Assembly (NCBI GenBank): GCA_001247695.2 | Contig: LGRX02024627.1 | Location: 1 to 64,000 of the forward strand | Direction: 5' to 3' | Length of the DNA stretch: 64,000 nucleotides | Source of the DNA: Cymbomonas tetramitiformis | Taxonomy: Eukaryota; Chlorophyta; Pyramimonadophyceae; Pyramimonadales; Pyramimonadaceae | Shown here: one piece after another, positions 43,801 to 55,800 of the stretch | Position numbering within the stretch: position 1 is the stretch's first letter | Layout of the letters: each line of letters starts with the position of its first letter | Program-made: the position numbers and the translations under genes | Notes under the pieces: model-generated | The model's database searches: none | What the model saw: the letters and a program-made list of their open reading frames with translations, nothing else | Told to the model about the DNA's origin: nothing

Positions 43801-46800
43801 TTACCAGGTCTCCTCAATGTAGAGTGCCCCCTCATAGAAGCATCAGACCTCCACCGACAGACCCCACTCACAGATTGGTCCTCAACCTCAACAGGGAAAG
43901 AACCCTCAGAAGATGTAAGTCCACCCAGAACTGCATAGTAGTTGTGCAGGGAGATACCAGATGTAGACCCAATATAGTCTTCCACAGTGTAACCAGAGAT
44001 AAATTGAGGCATGTCTTCAGAGAAACAGGTAACCACGCTGTCCAGCTCACAGATTGCATACAGAGCCTCCCCAGAAGCATCCACACCAGGGTCCTGCTGA
44101 GCTTCAGTAACAGCAGCCGCACGATTGGGTAGCTTCCCATGCTTCTGGTAGTCCTGGACCCTCTTCATTATCGCGTCCCTCCTCTTGGGATTCTTCTTGA
44201 GGTACTCCTCCCGCTTGTCCTCGTGAGTCACAAAGCATTCCTTGGACGAGTGCCCAGTCATATGACACACCGGGCACGGAACCTTCTTGAGCATCGCAGA
44301 ACGCTTCTGCTCCTCCTGCTTACGCCGGTCCTCCACAATTCCAGCACCCGTCTCCGTCGCTGCTGCCGAAGTAGCTATAACGTCGTCGTAGTGGTCACAC
44401 ACCGCATCATTTAGCTCCTGGAACGACAGCAGCTTGTTCTTGGAGTACATAGTACGCACAAAGACATACGCCGGGTTCAAAGAGCTCAGCACCATAGCCA
44501 CAAAGACCGCCTCCAGGCTGGCAACATGAAACTTCTCACCGGTCGGCAGGAATTCAGCCGTGCACGCATATTCCTTCACTCTGTCGAGAATTTGCTTCGC
44601 ATGTAGAAAGCCCGTGAGTGGGGGAGCGAGCGACGCAAACCTCTTCGTGTCATCAAGCAGAGCCTTGACCTGCCTCACAAAGTACGCAGAGCCCGTGCTG
44701 CGACGCATTTTAACCAGCTGTCGCCAGGCTAAGACACCGTCCGCCTCCTCGCTGTACGTCTGTACAACCGCATTCGCCGTCTTGGAAGTCACGGCCGACA
44801 GAAAGTCGTGAAACAACTGATTCGCTGCCACTGAGAACTGCTCGTCCTTCTTGATGTCCTCCAAGTCGCGCGCGTCCGACAAGAGCAACGCCAGCGCCCG
44901 ATGACGCATACACGGCACAATTTTACCCCGGAACTCCAGCCACTTGCTGTCATTTTCTGCGTCCTGGCCAGAATAAAGCTGGTCAGACTTGATCCCCTTC
45001 AACATTTCCGTCAGAGGAGGCAAAGATACACCCGCAGTACCACCCGCAACGTGAGAGTGAACACTTGAACCAGGCATACCGGATTCCGCGGCCTCAGGAG
45101 ACGCAATGGCATGTCCTGTCCCCGCATTCTGATTCGCAGCCATCTGGGGCACTGTCTGTGCCAGGACCTGAACCATTTTCATAAGCTCATTTAAACGCGC
45201 GTCTTGCTGCGAAAATAGCTGTTGCTGCCTCTCATCGATAAGAGCTGTCAGCGCTGCAGAGTCCTCCCCAACTGAGATTCCATCTTCCGACAGTCCCTCC
45301 GAAATGTCGCCATAAGTAGAATCCACACCCAGTCCTGGCGGGGTCCGCTGTGCAAGCCTGGCCTTGTCTTGTTGACTCATTTCCGAAAACGCGCAGCAAA
45401 AATTTTGCGTGATACAACCGTAGGTTAACACTTACTGTGTAGTAAGTGGGCCCAAAACCTGCAGGAATTCGAGAGTTTCGTTTACACAAAAGCAACCATA
45501 AACTTTCATTATCAAAAGATATACCAGTTCGCAGCTCGAAACGCCACGAACATTTGCGCGCCATCATTACTGATTGGGCGATCTTATGTGAAAGTTCACA
45601 AAACAGACTCCTACGTGTCACTGTCGTGTTCATAACGACCGCAGTGACACTCTTGAGTACAGATGAACTCATTACGCACTTCCCGATGGTCATCAGTGAT
45701 CTGACGGCCACGATTAGTTCAGCAGATCTACAGATCTAGATCTAAGGGTTCCATAGGGTTTCTTTAGGGTTTCTTCAGGGTTTGATCATCCTGACTACTG
45801 TACAAGGTCTAGATAGTCATTCTTTACACCAAACTGATCAGCAGAACTTGCAGATTCCAATAATAGGGAGGTGTGCAAGTGCCTTGCACTCCCGCCGGAT
45901 CCGGCCGGACGGCCCTTTCTCCGCCGGCACGGGAGCCGTCCCCAGCCCGACAGGTGGGGGGCCAGAGTGATCTTGGAGGAGACGGAGGGGCCCCGATGGA
46001 AGCCTATGAGGCGCCCATCACGGAGGATGGCGATACTGAGGGAGAGCCGGGGGGAGGAGGCCGGCTGCTTCCCTGTGGGGCGGCTGGAGACTCGCCTGAG
46101 GCATATGAGCCTCCTGTCGTGGAGGAGGGCGAGGGAGGGGATTTTGCGTTCCTTTCCTCGACTGCCTTGGAGGCCCTCTTGCGGGGATCGGGTGGGGAGG
46201 TGCATGGTCACCCAAGATGCTTTGGGCCGGGACCTCATCGAGGAGGAGTTGGAAGCAGTGGATCGGGGGCTTTTACGTCTGGAGCGGGTGGTGCGTCAGA
46301 GGGGTGCCGCGTATCTTTCGGACGGCGAAGTCGCGTTTCATCGCATTGCGAGGGAGCCTTGGCGACCCCGTCCCTTTACGCGGTGTTTGCCGCCGGGCTT
46401 GTGGGGGAAGGCGGTGAGATCATGGACCCGGTCCCGATCATTCAGACCATGGAGGTGGAGGACGACAATGTCGCAAGGGACGGACTGGGGGTTGCGGAGG
46501 CGGCGACGGCATTACCGGCAGAGGTGGTGCGCGCGGAGTATGTTGCGGCGGCTGAAGGGGCTGTGGACAGACCAGGGTACGACCGTGGTGTGCCTCAGCT
46601 CAGCAGTGGGTGTGTTATCTGCCAGGCGGGGCTTTATGTCGGGGAGGCTTTCTCGATGTGGCCATGTGGGCACCCCACTCACCAAATCTGCGGGGCAAGG
46701 TGGCTTGTTGAACGCAATGCATGCCCTTCGTGCCGGGCCAAGCCCTTTGCTCCCCTCCCTAGGCACAGGGGGTCGTCGCAGCGTCAGAGGCCCCCCCTCT

Positions 46801-49800
46801 TGCCTGAACGCCGTTCAGCGTCTCCGATGCGGCCAGGAGCTCGGCAGCCCCCAGCTTCCAGCTCACGACCCCTCGCCCTGGGGGTAGGCGGGTCACTCGC
46901 GGGTGGCAGAGCGAGGCAGCGCGGCGCAAGGCGGAGTGCAGAGGCTAGAGACGGTGACCCATCGCCCGGGGAAGATGAACCGCCCTTCCGTTGCCCGGTG
47001 TGTGCGGGAAGGACGAGCCCGTATCCGGTGAGGATGGCCCGTCATCTCAGGCATGCGCATCAGCCAGATGATTATGCGGGTATGGATGTCACGGCCTTCG
47101 GCTGCGCGACGTGCCCGACTTGCTTGCTGTCATGCGTTTGCCAGCGGGGCGGAATTGACGGCCCATCACGGGTTATGCCGGGCGCACAATCAAGGGGGCG
47201 GAGGAGATGCGGGAGGAGAGGCAGGTGGAGGGACGGCGGCGAGCAGGGCGCAGCGGCGGGAGCGGTTGGTTGACCCGGTTATACCGGAGGCATCTTGGGA
47301 GTGGCTGCGGGGTCTCCCGCTGGAGGAGATTTTTGCTTGCCCCTCACTCACGAAAGAATTCTCCTAGATTGTCCTATATAATCCTATATATTAGGATAAT
47401 ACAGGAACATATAGGAACATATAGGCAAATATAGGATGTATATCTAGGCGAATATAGGAGAATGCAGGAGTTTTGGTTCCAGGAAAATATAGGATTATAC
47501 AGGATTATACAGGATTTCAACCAGGAAAATACAGGAAAATTCAGGATCCTTCACCTATGTAACCTTGGCAATTGAGCTTCTCAGCTCACTAATTGAGCTT
47601 CTCAGCTCACTCCATGTTGGAGGTAATAAACTCTTGTTTAACATCCATACAAATATTTTGGTGATAAATACATCGATTTGGTTACAAGTACAGTGCAATC
47701 ATGATCGGTTTGCAGTTAGGGATATGAGAGTACACACCTGCTGCTTCACATATGACGCCTGCATCCTCATATGAATCGCAGTTGTGATTGTCCCATCCAC
47801 TGAAAGGGCATGATGAAAGGTCATATTCAATGCCAGTACAATTAACGTCGTCCATTATGATGTTACCGTCCCCGCCTCCATATTGTTCCACTGCTGACAC
47901 GGCGCCCGGAAAGCCGAGCTGTCGGCACACTACCATAGCATCCGCTAAGTCCCATTCATCATCACATACAGTCCCCCATGCACCGTTGTGGTATATCTCG
48001 ACACGGCCCTCGGTGTTCACAGTTCCACCAGCAAGCCGTACATCGCCCTCGTTTCCTGTCACATCGAAAACGTTTATTTCTCACTCCCCACATACCAGTG
48101 GCTTTCCCTCTCACATCGCTCTATCTACAGCAGACCAGCAGTATCTGAGGGAGGGGGGGGAGACTGACGATCAGCGGTTCGCGCACACGACTTCGCAATT
48201 CCTTGCAGTCCCCCAATGTCAACGTGTAGCGGCAGACAACCAAGGCTGCAAGGCGAACAGCGTGCTTGGTCCGGCCGTGCAGCGCTTCCATTTCCCTTTG
48301 GTTCTGGCACAGCATGGGTGTCCGGCTGTGCAGCGCTTCCATTTCCCTTTGGTGGTGGCACAGCATGGGTGTCCGGCTGTGCAGCGCTTCCATTTCCCTT
48401 TGGTGCTGGCACAACGAACATGGGGCAGCTCCATCGCCACCCCGGTCGGTCAGGAACTTGCCCTCCGAGGCAAGCTATCCTATCTGTTCACATATCACAT
48501 ATATCTATATGTGACGATATCTATATGCGTTATGGAATATTTTGAGCTCCTGATCGACCCCATCCGTAACTGCATCCGCTCGGTATGCAGTCCCGACTGC
48601 AAGCTGAGTTGATGTGGTTTAAGATGGTGTCAAGACTTCTCACGGAATCTTAAGCAGCCTTAGGGTTTTCGTGCGAAATTGCACTCGAAACGTGGCACAT
48701 ATTATTTTGTTCTGAAAAATTAAAGGGCGGAAATGCTACGTCGGAGCAACGGTGGTTACGGCACGTTCTTCTAGAACCATGTCGACGTGGCATTGGAGTG
48801 CACGTAGGTTCACAATTATCGCTCGCGACAATTTCGGTTGTTCCGAACTGTGAAATCGAGCAGGCGCGACTTCTGTCGCACCGGGTTTGGCCCGATCGGA
48901 ATACGACACAGCTCCGGCGACGTCCCGATCGGGGGTGTCACGGGGTGGCACCGTCTGCAGTTGATTAACAACGGCGGACGTTGAAGGAGAGTCGTTTTCC
49001 ACACTTTTGAACCCCGAAAGCCCTGCTTTCTGCTCAAAGTTTGTAAAACATTCGGGGCTTTCTTTTCCATTCGGTTACTTTTGCGTTAATTTTAGTTAAC
49101 AATTACAGTAAGCCTGAAAGGGTTAATTGCAGTTAGCGTGGTCCTCCCCAAAAGCTCGGGGAGACTCTGAGGATTTCAGAACACTTAAGCTCGTTTGTGT
49201 TGGTCAAGAACTCAGGCAGTAATGCCAATTTGAGTTTTGACAAACTCGAGTTTGTTGTTCCCGAGCTGGGGCTAGCAACATGCATCCCACAGTGCTAGAA
49301 GGAAATGATGAATGTAAGACAAGGAGAAGGGAGGGCCCTTAGATCAAGACAGTAGGTAGAAAGGGCCCATCCGGACTTCTAGAACTGGTGAGTTGTAGCT
49401 TGGATAGATGACTCCAAGCTGTGTAGCCAATGGCCTTGCAGAAGCAGAGTCCTGAGTGGTGGCCATCGAGACCTTATCCCGGCTGGGGATAAGGATACAC
49501 ATCGATTGGCTACTCAGGATCGGATCTGAGGCCATCTGAGACTAGAAGTAGACAACTCTGGGTTTGTTTCATCATTCTGAAACAGAACCGAGTCCTCTTT
49601 CACACTAGTGGCTACCACAAAGTAGACATCTAAGTAGGACTAGTGCTAACAGAAAATTTGTCAATCTGAGCCAATTTTGGCTGGACGAGGACTCTTTAGA
49701 GTTCGGTTTTTACAACATCAATCTGGATTCAGAAGACGACGGCAGTGGCTTCAGTTTGGAGGCAATCTCTGCAGCCAGACACTACAGAAACGTCCAGGAC

Positions 49801-52800
49801 TTCCCGGAACTTCGAGAAGTAGAACGAGGACTGATCTACTCCTTTCTCCCCATCACTACTTCGAGTACCTGGACCTTCTGCAGAAAGGCATCCCACCAAG
49901 ATTGCTGCACGGCAACTCCACGGAGATATTTTTGCCCCTGTTCATCGTGCTTTCAGAGGTCCCCTTTTGGAGATTTCTGTTCGTTAATTGCTCATTGCAA
50001 TAACCCTCCGAAAAGGGACGTGACCATTAACGGGGAGACCTTCGAAGAAGACTTCAATCGTGTTCAACACTTTCTGTTCCTGTGGAGGTTGACGGTGTCC
50101 CAGGACGAGCTGACAACGAATTTATTGACTTCGGTTGCAAGAAACCCCGGCTTTTTTATCCAACTTAAACGTAATGGAGGAGCTTCCTCTGTCCGGCATC
50201 TTGACGAACGTGAAGCAATCGGCCGTCAGGCTCAGCAAGTTCAAACACGGCGCCACCACCTCGGCCACCGAGTGGAGGGAAGAACTGCTGGGGGCCCTCC
50301 GCAAGGTGCCCATGTGGGTGGGCACCCTGACCCATGCCCGCCGAGAGGAGGTGCTGCCGGTCCTCATCAACAAGCAGACGAAGGTTTTCGTCTCAGGAGG
50401 CCCCGGGAAGCTGATGATGGGGAAGCTAATTCATATATATGAATTAGCTCGTCCGGTGTTAGCCGGGACGGTCCGTAAGGAATACGGAGCCGTCCTCAAG
50501 ATGCTGAACAGTACCATTGGGTTGGCGCCTAAATGGGAGCTGGAAGATGAGTCGGAGGGAGGTGGGGAGGGTTCTTCACCCTCCGACGTTGACGAGGAGG
50601 AAGCGGATTCACCACCGAGGAGGCGGCGGCCACCAGAGCATTCTCAACGACCATCTGTGAGGAGGAGACCTTCGTCCTCCCCGGCGGCTACGGGCAAGGC
50701 CCTCTCCAAAATCACCAAGGCCTACCACCTAGTGATGACCCTGGCCAGGAGGGTGCAGCAAACTCCACATGCTTTTGGAGAGGAAATGGAGTGGGGGGCG
50801 CGACCGGCGACATGTCCTACGGTGACGCAACACGCCAACGACGACGTGCCCCTCGACACGCTCGACGACCTCATGGACGCAGACCTCCCCTTGGAGGCGT
50901 TGGAGGAGTACTTGCTGTACCTGCGGGGATCAGCTATCGTGTGGCACGCACACTCGCTGAAGTTGCCCGACTTCCGTGAAGGACTGGTGGTAGACCCCCG
51001 CGCGGACGGGTGGTTGGAGTGGCGAGCGACGGGCGACCAGCCACACCACGAATGCCTCCCTACAGCGGCGGCAAGGCATTTTCGAGAAGGCGGACAACGT
51101 CTTCAACGGTAATTTTACCAACGACATCGTCCAACACGCTACAGGTGCGACACACAGCCTGCGGTGTGGGGAGGGCCCTCTGTCGGGGCTGCACTTATCG
51201 CTCCGTCCTCCCGCAACCAGTAGAGGCACCGGCCCCCGAGTACTGTGACTTGGTGCGCGGGGTAGATGGGCGGCTGAGCGCGCGGGAACGAGTCAAGTAT
51301 ACTCCAAGGCGGAGTTCGCTTACCGACTAATTCAGTTCGCGTGTACAATGCCCGAGAGCATGGATCGTGAGATTCATTACTGCATCACGTACGTTGTGGA
51401 CTTAATCACGCAGATGGCGAAGCATGACGTCAAGTGCGTGGTGGACTACGACAAGCTGGTCAGGCAGAAGCTGGCTACGGGGTTCCTCACAACGTGGAAC
51501 CCCGACATGCTCCACGCCACTTGGATGCGTTTTCTGCAAGCTCGGGTGGAGGCTGGACAGTCGACAACGAAGAAAAACGGTGAGGCTGCAGCCAAGGAGG
51601 GCAGAGGCGCGGGGAAATCAAGCGGAGGGAAGCCCACCAAGGCCTTGGTGTACTTCCAGTGGAACGCGGGCAAATGCTCCAAGAAAGGGTGCAAATATGC
51701 CCATGAGTGTTCCAAGTGTGGCTCGCCAGACCACACGAAAAAGAAGTAGTGTACTGCCTAGTGGTGTGTCCATGTGGACACGTGTGTTCCGTGCTCAGCA
51801 GTGGCACGGGACACAAGCAGCGCGCAGGGGGCTCACAGATCGATATGACATCGATCGGTGCGGGGCGTGCGCGGAGCTGCGGGAGCTACTGGGGGGCGAA
51901 GTACATCGACGGTCCGAGTGCAGGGTGACCGCGAGTGACATCGCGACGACCCCGAGGAGTAGCGGAGCTGTCGACACGGTGGCTACCGTGGATATTTTTT
52001 TACCTTTAAAAACGAGAGGCAGGATTTCTTCAACAAGAACAACTCTCCAGTTGGAGACCTAGAACAACTCTCCAGTTGGAGACCCAACCAGGTGACACCC
52101 GGAAGTGGTCGGGGCTGCCCTGCAGGTACCCGGGGTGCCACATCGGACTACAGCCTTTCGTTTTCGAAAGCCAGTGTTACTAAGTTGAACGAGGAGAACT
52201 TGGAAAAGGGAACAGGGTCTGGTAACACTGTGTCGCCCCTGCCGTTTCTCCGGTTTACTCTCGTGAAGGGAATTTTTTTTCGCCGTCCCCAGTGTTGGGA
52301 CAACGCGTCTGGGTGCGACCTGAATTTCCGGCCAGGTCTGCGAAGATGGCTTTGTTCCCTCCTCCTGACTTACCTCACGGTTTGGAACTCGGTTGATCTA
52401 AGTGAACACGGCGTGTCACTAGAGGCACTGAGAGAGTTTGAGAGTTCCACGGTGGAAATGGGGGCAGCTGTTCCTAAAGTCACGGAGTTCGCGGACAGAT
52501 GGGCAGTTGTTTTCCAGGTTGACCCAGCGGTTGACGATTTGGTTAGGTCGGTGTCTCTGAGAGCGGGATGGAAGTTCAATCCGGACTCAGTTGTCATGTC
52601 AGGGAAGAACTACGTCAAGGAAGGATTTGACTTTAAGGTGGACAAACACCACAAGGAGGAATTGACAGCGCGCAGGGTCGTCCTGGTTCCTGAGGGCTGG
52701 GCGAGAGCGATTCGTGGAGTAGGAGTCGCTCGTGGACAAGGATCACTCGAATTTCAAGAAGGCCCGGGTGGTACACAACTATTCGGAGAACGATGGTTCT

Positions 52801-55800
52801 TCTGTGAATGCGGGAACGGATATTCCGGCCCACAATTGGCAGTCGATCTCTGATGCTTTCTCTTTCCTGCGTCCAGGGCATTTCATGGTCAAGGTTGACA
52901 TCAACAAGCTTATGGGTAGAGCTCGCTAAAAGGGGCACAACTTTCGCGTTACTCGTCCATTTACGCCCATCTTGAAGTATGTAAGAGATGAGTGGCATAC
53001 CTACTTGTGGACGCGTCCCCGGGGTTTAAAATCAATCCCTACTATGCGCAACGTCGCAGGTTACACACGTCATGGACGAGGTGTTTGCAGTGGAGCAGAG
53101 AAAATTCCTTCTTTTCGGTTTGGACAACCGGTGATATTTGAGTGTTTGATGACATTTTTGTTAAAGAAATAGTTTCTTTCGCATATGTGTATACTCAATG
53201 GGGATACCATATACGCCTCACCGGGGTGCCTAATGCATCCACAATGTGCCGAAACGCAACTACATGTACAATAGCTGATATTCATACTGCATCTCCCATA
53301 TCGCCTTTTAAGTGTTAACGGTTGTCATGATTACCGATAACACCCCGACGAAGGGCACGCTGGACAGGTGGACGGGCACGGCAACATTCAGGCCGTTACT
53401 TCGGGAGATTTTTCTGTTGCTTGTCCAATGGGACATCCGACTGAGGGTGAAGTGGGTGCCATCGAAGGTTAACACGTTTGCAGATGCCCTCAGTCGGCAG
53501 GAGTGGCAATTGTTCTACCAACTCCGCACGGAGTGGCTTTGGGACTCCGTGTGGAGAAAGGACACGAATGACCGGCAGTTACTCAGGCGGGTGTTCCGAG
53601 ACTTGGATGACAGGCCAGGAGTGGGCCAATTCTCGATTGACGCTTGCTGTGACGAGTCCGGGTCCAATGCACAAACCACCAATTTTTGGACGGTGACACA
53701 GGACTGCCTGCAACATGACTGGGAGGGACACAATGCCTGGTGCAACTCTCCCTTCTCGAGGATTTTGGAGATTCTGCAGCACTTCTTGGAGTGCAAGAGG
53801 AGACAGAACGTTGGCACGGCAGCATGTTTTGTCATCCCTGTGTGGCCGACTGCTGGCTTCTTCAAATTCATCGAGGCCAGGCCTACAATGTTCTTCCCAC
53901 TGGTGCGCTTTGATGCGGACTCTGATCTGTTCACTGCCCCGGCAGTTCCGGGGCAGAGTCGGAGGGATTTCGGACCCACCAGGTGGCCAGTGACCATTTA
54001 CAGAGTGCCACCTCGGTTCATTGACCTCGGGGAAAGCGGTGGCTTGCACAGAGACGGAGCTTCGGGACCTTGAGGATAGGCTGACCCACTACACGATGAA
54101 TGCGGTGGCCGGCAACACCCGCTCAACGTATGAGACGGGAGGTAAGCAGTAGTACTGCCAATTTGCAGTCTGGGCTGACTTCCGGCCAGTGTTCCCGGCC
54201 ACAGAGCGCACTCTGTCTTTGTGGGTAACATTCCTTGCTAGGACGGTGAAGTACGGTACCATTAAGGTGTACTTGTCTGCAGCAAGGAGTTTGCATCTTG
54301 AGTTGGGATTTACTCTCCCAGGGTTCTCAGAACTTCCTTACCTCAGGAGAGTCCTCCGAGGGATTAAGAAATTGAAGGGTAACCCGAAGGTTAAGAAGTT
54401 GGGACTTGGGACTCAGCAGTTGGTACGGTTATATTTTCATGGGAGGGTGAACCTCGAGAACATTAACGATCTGTTTTGTTGGCTAGGTTGCTTGCTTGCT
54501 TTCGGAGCTTGTCTCCGGAAGGCTAACGTCACGGCCAAGAAGGAGAATGCCTTCTCCGGGACTGGGGTGATGCTGAAGAAGAGCATCCGGTTCGAAGGCC
54601 GTGACAAGATGCGGGTGATGGTCAGCTTCTCTAAGACCAACCAGTTCTCCGAGAGGACACACGAGACCCTCATCCACGAGGTACCGGGCCTCACTGCCTT
54701 TTGCGCTGTGAGTGTGGCTCGGAGGGCCATGGCACTGAATCAGTTGCCAGGGGGGCCGGATGCACCGTTGCTCTGCCACACGAAGGCAGGGGGTCAACAG
54801 GTGGCTCTGACTCACTCGGTTTTTTACCATTGGCTTAAACCAAAGCTGAAAACTGCAGGCTTGCAGCCCGGACGTTATTCGGGGCATTCGTTTAGAAGGG
54901 GAGCTGCCACCTTGGCTTTCGACCAAGGGGTACCCAGGGCCATGGTTAAGAATTGGGGGGATTGGGCCTCAGATGTTGTGGACAAGTACCACGCGATGAC
55001 GGCTGAACAGCGATCTGCCATTCCGAGGATGGTCGCCGACTCAATGCGAGCTGCAGTTGCGACTCATCTGGGTGGAGGAGCTCGACGGTAGTAACCTAGG
55101 CAAATCACTGTGTGAATGGAGGGAGAGGCCCGGAGGTCAGGGCTATGCACCCCTGAGAAGAGCACAGCAGCCCTGTCCGGTCCCCCCTTTGCCTAGTAGA
55201 AACTCTGTTGAAACCTCCACCGAGGAACTCGGACTGAACACCTAGCTGTAAATCAAGGTATTGTTTACGCGAAGGCGGATTTACACAAAAGTTCCGAAAA
55301 CATTTTTATGCGATAAACGGTTTCCTTAAACCATTATAAACGTATTGCGCACTTCAGGGATCAAATTGACCAAGTTTTAGAAAAGTTGTGGTCGATACCA
55401 TTAATTTTCCACCCATACTTAACCATACTTAAGCCCACACTTAAAACGATTATATCTCGCGATCTAGAAAGTCGGAAGTTTTGTGTAAATCCGCCCTCGC
55501 GTAAACAATACCTTGAAATGCAATCATCGTTTAATGAAGAATCTTACTGCCTAAAGTGTGTACTCTGCTAGCCTGAACTACTCAGGACCCTGACACTAAT
55601 TAACAATTATAAAGCCTGAAAGGGTTAATTGCAGTTCGTGTGGTCCTCCCCAAAAGCTCGGGGAGACTCTGAGGATTTCAGAACACTTAAGCTCATTTGT
55701 GTTGGTCAAGAACTCAGGCAGTAATGCCAATTTGAGTTTTGACAAACTCGAGTTTGTTGTTCCCGAGCTGGGGCTAGCAACATGCATCCCACAGTGCTAG

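Larger units (their letters stand above)
42825..45862 (-). mobile_element. Ty1/copia element B, 3'-truncated
   Basis: 5' LTR (45862-45460), primer-binding site (45459-45446), and an intact gag-type frame that loses similarity to element A at about 42825, before protease. No 3' LTR is found at the low end. Same family as A: shared LTR, binding site, zinc knuckle and extra domain. It lies sense to the receptor gene in its 8.3-kb intron. Confidence 0.85.

Noticed and set aside
47788..48612. 274-codon plus-strand ORF
   Set aside because: It is antisense to the SRCR exon and runs through the 51-bp minisatellite, so it is a shadow of both.
49344..49535. 63-codon minus-strand ORF, identical at 55846-56037
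   Set aside because: Its duplication comes from the A1/A2 repeat of element C and not from selection on a protein.
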